Source of the DNA: an uncultured Flavobacteriaceae bacterium
GTDB lineage: Bacteria > Bacteroidota > Bacteroidia > Flavobacteriales > Flavobacteriaceae
DNA length: 9,913 bases
NCBI GenBank assembly: GCA_913020685.1
Contig: CAJWAY010000041.1
Span: 1 to 9,913 of the forward strand
Direction of reading: 5' to 3'
Shown here: positions 7,997 to 9,913 of the stretch, in pieces
Numbering within the stretch: position 1 is the stretch's first letter
Layout: every line of letters starts with the position of its first letter
The notes under the pieces: model-generated
The model's database searches: none
What the model was told of the DNA's origin: nothing
Seen by the model: the letters and a program-made list of their open reading frames with translations, nothing else
Translations under genes and position numbers: made by a program

Positions 7997-8027
7997 AGGT
8001 ATTTGATTTTAGAATTTTTATTGGATT

Positions 8028-8060
8028 CAAATTTAAATTTATTTAGAATAAAATTTACAA
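8028..8060 (-). promoter_or_regulatory. Candidate katG promoter (-33 TTG and -7 TAAATTTG)
   Basis: On the minus strand a TTG (plus 8058-8060) is followed, after 22 bases, by TAAATTTG (plus 8028-8035), which fits the Bacteroidota pattern TTG-N(17-23)-TAnnTTTG. The -7 element ends 31 bases before the katG ATG. It overlaps the perfect 12-base palindrome AAATTTAAATTT (8029-8040), where a repressor or activator could act. The region is so AT-rich that chance matches are possible. Confidence 0.45.
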
Positions 8061-8072
8061 GAGGTAATAATA

Positions 8073-8100
8073 AATTTCTACAGATGTATAAGAATTTCTA
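8073..8100. repeat. Two AATTTCTA direct repeats 20 bases apart upstream of katG
   Basis: AATTTCTA occurs at 8073-8080 and again at 8093-8100, a spacing of 20 bases, about two helical turns, placing both copies on the same DNA face. The second copy is part of a small dyad AGAATTTCT (8091-8099). They lie upstream of the proposed katG promoter, where an activator such as an OxyR-type regulator could bind. No known OxyR, PerR or Fur consensus is recognised, and AT-richness makes chance plausible. Confidence 0.25.
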
Positions 8101-8115
8101 ATCTCTTTAAAATAA

Positions 8116-9549
8116 TCAATCAGTATTTAAATTTTTGATTTTGATTTTAAAATAGGCGTAAAACAAAGTCATCAACGGACTGATCCAATTAAAAAAAGCG
8201 TAGAAAAAATATTCTGCTACTCCCACGCCCAATACCCCTGATTGATACGCCCCACAGGTATTCCACGGCACCAATACAGAGGTTACAGTTCCGGAATCCT
8301 CTAATGTTCTGCTCAGATTCTCAGGGGCCAGTTTCCGATTCCGGTATGCTTGTGCAAACATCTTTCCCGGCACGACAATGGCCAAGTATTGGTCAGAGGC
8401 GGTAAGGTTGACCGTCAGACTGGTTGCTGCCGTACCGGCAATAAGTTGAAAATTGGTTTCAGCCCATTTTAAAAAAGCACTACTGATGGCCTGTAAGGCA
8501 CCAATGGCGTCCATCACCCCACCAAAAACCATTGCACAAATAATCAACCAAACCGTACCCAACATCCCTTGCATTCCTCCAGATGAAAATAATTCGTTTA
8601 AAAGGGGGTCATTGGTTTCGATTTGGGTATCAACAGTAATGGCATTAAAAATACTTTTATAAATAGTTTTAAAATTCAACACCGAGCTTTCGGACAAATC
8701 CATCAGCAATTGAGTTTGAAAAATCAACGCAAAAAACCCTCCTAAAAGTGTTCCAACAAACAGTGCCAAAAGGGAAGGAGTTTTTTTGATAATCATTATA
8801 ATAACTGTTAGAGGTACCAAAAATAACCAGGGGGTGATATTAAATTTTTCTCTAATGGATTCACTTAGAAATGAAGTATCTACTTCCCCTGAACTTGAAA
8901 AACTCCATCCCAAAAAAATAAACAACAAAAGGGTAATCACAATACAAGGTAGGGTCGTGTAAAGCATATAACGTATATGGTTAAAAAGCTCACTTCCTGC
9001 CATTGCAGGAGCCAAGTTGGTGGTATCACTCAAGGGGGAGAGTTTATCCCCAAAATAGGCGCCGGAAATCACAGCACCGGCCACCATACCTACGGGTAAG
9101 TCCAAAGCTTTCCCTATGCCGATCAAGGCAATCCCGATAGTCGCAGAGGTGGACCAACTGCTGCCCGTGGCCAAAGAGACCAAAGCCGAGATTAGTACAC
9201 ATGCAGGTAGGAAAAAACGAGGATTGGCAATTTGTAAACCATAATCAATCATGGCGGGAATGATACCACTCAAGAGCCATGTTCCTGACAAAGCCCCTAC
9301 TAGAAGTAAAATCAAAATGGGACCCGTAACCGATTGTAAGTTTTCTCCAACCTTACGTAACATTTCCCCATAGGTGACTTTGTTTCGATGACCTAACAAG
9401 CCTGCTACACCTCCCCCTAATAAAAGAATAAACTGGTTGGAACCACTCAATGCATCATCCCCAAAAATAGTGACATTATAGGTCAAGAGCACGACCAAAA
9501 TGATCAATGGGAGTAAAGCAACCGGTAGGGATAACTGAGGTTTTTTCAA
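8116..9549 (-). CDS. nhaC: NhaC-family Na+/H+ antiporter
   Basis: This integral membrane protein of the NhaC family exchanges cytoplasmic Na+ for protons; some relatives carry organic acids instead, for example malate with lactate, so the substrate is inferred. The 477-residue product has about a dozen hydrophobic segments. Conserved blocks are TGSSWSTSATIG (128-139), GAYFGDKLSPLSDTTN (163-178), SGGMQGMLGTVW (323-334), NLTASDQYLAIVVPGKMF (381-398) and SGTVTSVLVPWNTCGAY (419-435), all at the spacing usual for NhaC. The start is probably TTG (plus-strand CAA at 9547-9549): the frame meets a stop (TAG) six codons upstream, and the next in-frame ATG, at residue 63, would remove the first membrane helix. 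An ATT four codons upstream is a less likely alternative. It is divergent from lpd, and its 3' end lies 119 bases before katG. No strong terminator is visible after it, so read-through toward katG is possible. Confidence 0.92.
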   Translation of the reverse strand: MKKPQLSLPVALLPLIILVVLLTYNVTIFGDDALSGSNQFILLLGGGVAGLLGHRNKVTYGEMLRKVGENLQSVTGPILILLLVGALSGTWLLSGIIPAMIDYGLQIANPRFFLPACVLISALVSLATGSSWSTSATIGIALIGIGKALDLPVGMVAGAVISGAYFGDKLSPLSDTTNLAPAMAGSELFNHIRYMLYTTLPCIVITLLLFIFLGWSFSSSGEVDTSFLSESIREKFNITPWLFLVPLTVIIMIIKKTPSLLALFVGTLLGGFFALIFQTQLLMDLSESSVLNFKTIYKSIFNAITVDTQIETNDPLLNELFSSGGMQGMLGTVWLIICAMVFGGVMDAIGALQAISSAFLKWAETNFQLIAGTAATSLTVNLTASDQYLAIVVPGKMFAQAYRNRKLAPENLSRTLEDSGTVTSVLVPWNTCGAYQSGVLGVGVAEYFFYAFFNWISPLMTLFYAYFKIKIKNLNTD

Positions 9550-9573
9550 ACTCTTATCAATATCCTACAATAT

Positions 9574-9610
9574 AAATCAAATTGATTTTATATTTAAATA
9601 TAAATATTTA
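9574..9610. repeat. Cluster of three short dyads between nhaC and lpd
   Basis: Three inverted repeats follow each other: AAATCAA/TTGATTT with a 1-base centre (9574-9588), the perfect palindrome TATTTAAATA (9591-9600) and the directly adjoining perfect palindrome TAAATATTTA (9601-9610). They sit in the 140-base region from which nhaC and lpd diverge, closer to nhaC. They could be operator sites or simply a consequence of extreme A+T content. A one-mismatch -7 element for nhaC (minus-strand TCAATTTG, plus 9578-9585) lies inside the first dyad. Confidence 0.3.
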
Positions 9611-9659
9611 ATAAAACCGATTCCCATAAAAAAAACTATTTTAACGCCCTAAACATTTG

Positions 9660-9667
9660 TATTTTTG
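9660..9667 (+). promoter_or_regulatory. Bacteroidota-type -7 promoter element for lpd
   Basis: TATTTTTG matches TAnnTTTG exactly and ends 22 bases before the lpd ATG at 9690, predicting a leader of about 15-20 bases without a Shine-Dalgarno. No TTG is present at the -33 position; only a TTTT run at 9639-9642 is near. The 13-base segment ATTTGTATTTTTG (9655-9667) is identical to the one in front of ftsK. Confidence 0.55.
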
Positions 9668-9689
9668 ACTGTAAATCGAAATTCAAACT

Positions 9690-9913
9690 ATGCAATCATT
9701 TGATGTTGCCATAATCGGATCGGGACCCGGAGGTTATGTAGCTGCCATTCGTTGCTCACAGTTGGGGATGAAAACCGCCTTAATTGAAAAGTACAATACC
9801 TTAGGAGGAACCTGTCTCAATGTTGGCTGTATTCCTTCTAAGTCGTTACTGGATTCATCTCACCATTATGAAGATGCCGTAAAGCATTTTGAAGAACACG
9901 GGATTGAAATTCC
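9690..9913 (+). CDS. lpdA: Dihydrolipoyl dehydrogenase (E3), N-terminal part, cut by window end
   Basis: E3 is the flavoprotein that reoxidises dihydrolipoamide with NAD+ in the pyruvate, 2-oxoglutarate and branched-chain 2-oxoacid dehydrogenase complexes and in the glycine cleavage system. The 74 complete codons visible start with ATG and MQSFDVAIIGSGPGGYVAAI, whose GSGPGGYVAA is the FAD-binding Rossmann GxGxxG loop. Next come the acidic residue ending the second strand (ALIEK) and GGTCLNVGCIPSK, the redox-active disulfide CxxxxC that marks this family. The CLNVGCIPSKSLL wording and the EKYNTLGG lead-in point to a lipoamide dehydrogenase rather than glutathione or mercuric reductase. Which complex it serves cannot be told from the fragment; no E1 or E2 genes are in the window. 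It is divergent from the antiporter and is the only plus-strand gene here. About 390 residues, including the NAD and dimerisation domains, lie beyond the edge. Confidence 0.95.
   Translation, partial: MQSFDVAIIGSGPGGYVAAIRCSQLGMKTALIEKYNTLGGTCLNVGCIPSKSLLDSSHHYEDAVKHFEEHGIEI

Noticed and set aside
8051..8077. AAATTTA/TAAATTT dyad considered as the nhaC terminator
   Set aside because: The stem is A-T only with a 13-base loop and would be very unstable; it also overlaps the proposed katG -33 element.
8453..8662. Plus-strand open frame opposite nhaC
   Set aside because: It is embedded in a conserved antiporter gene and has no independent support.
1..9913. Defence system, CRISPR array, prophage, insertion sequence or biosynthetic cluster
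   Set aside because: Every gene is a recognisable housekeeping or stress family, there are no regularly spaced repeats, transposase, integrase or terminal inverted repeats, and no gap above 300 bases where an unannotated system could sit.

Overview
The window looks like ordinary chromosomal DNA from a member of the Bacteroidota, probably a flavobacterium or close relative. The evidence is low-GC DNA, start codons without Shine-Dalgarno sequences, several promoters of the Bacteroidota type (-7 element TAnnTTTG), and an ftsK-lolA-lptF/G-ribB gene run that I recall as typical of Flavobacteriia. The assignment rests on these signs and on protein style, not on a database search.

Layout from left to right. 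Bases 1-55 hold the 5' part of a tRNA-Ser(UGA) gene on the minus strand, cut by the window edge, with a -7 promoter element just upstream. Bases 133-5669 hold a tight minus-strand operon, transcribed as ftsK (DNA translocase), lolA (lipoprotein carrier), an LptF/LptG-family permease, then ribB with a degenerate GTP cyclohydrolase II tail. The gaps are 9, 4 and 7 bases. The gap before ftsK holds a promoter -7 element and, further upstream, an intrinsic terminator for katG. Bases 5780-7996 hold katG (catalase-peroxidase, minus strand), with its own promoter-like elements in an AT-rich leader. Bases 8116-9549 hold an NhaC-type Na+/H+ antiporter, also minus strand, with a probable TTG start. After a 140-base AT-rich divergent region, a dihydrolipoyl dehydrogenase gene starts on the plus strand at 9690 and runs off the window.

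Functionally, the operon groups chromosome segregation at the septum (FtsK) with two envelope biogenesis steps (LolA lipoprotein transport, an Lpt permease for LPS export) and one riboflavin precursor step (RibB). KatG and the antiporter are separate stress and ion-homeostasis genes. Lpd is central metabolism (E3 of the 2-oxoacid dehydrogenase complexes).

I found no phage, insertion sequence, CRISPR array, toxin-antitoxin pair or defence locus, and nothing I would call a new system. The points most worth a second look are the loss of all catalytic cysteines in the RibA-like half of RibB, the near-identical promoter cores of ftsK and lpd, and short dyad or direct repeats in the katG and antiporter leaders.
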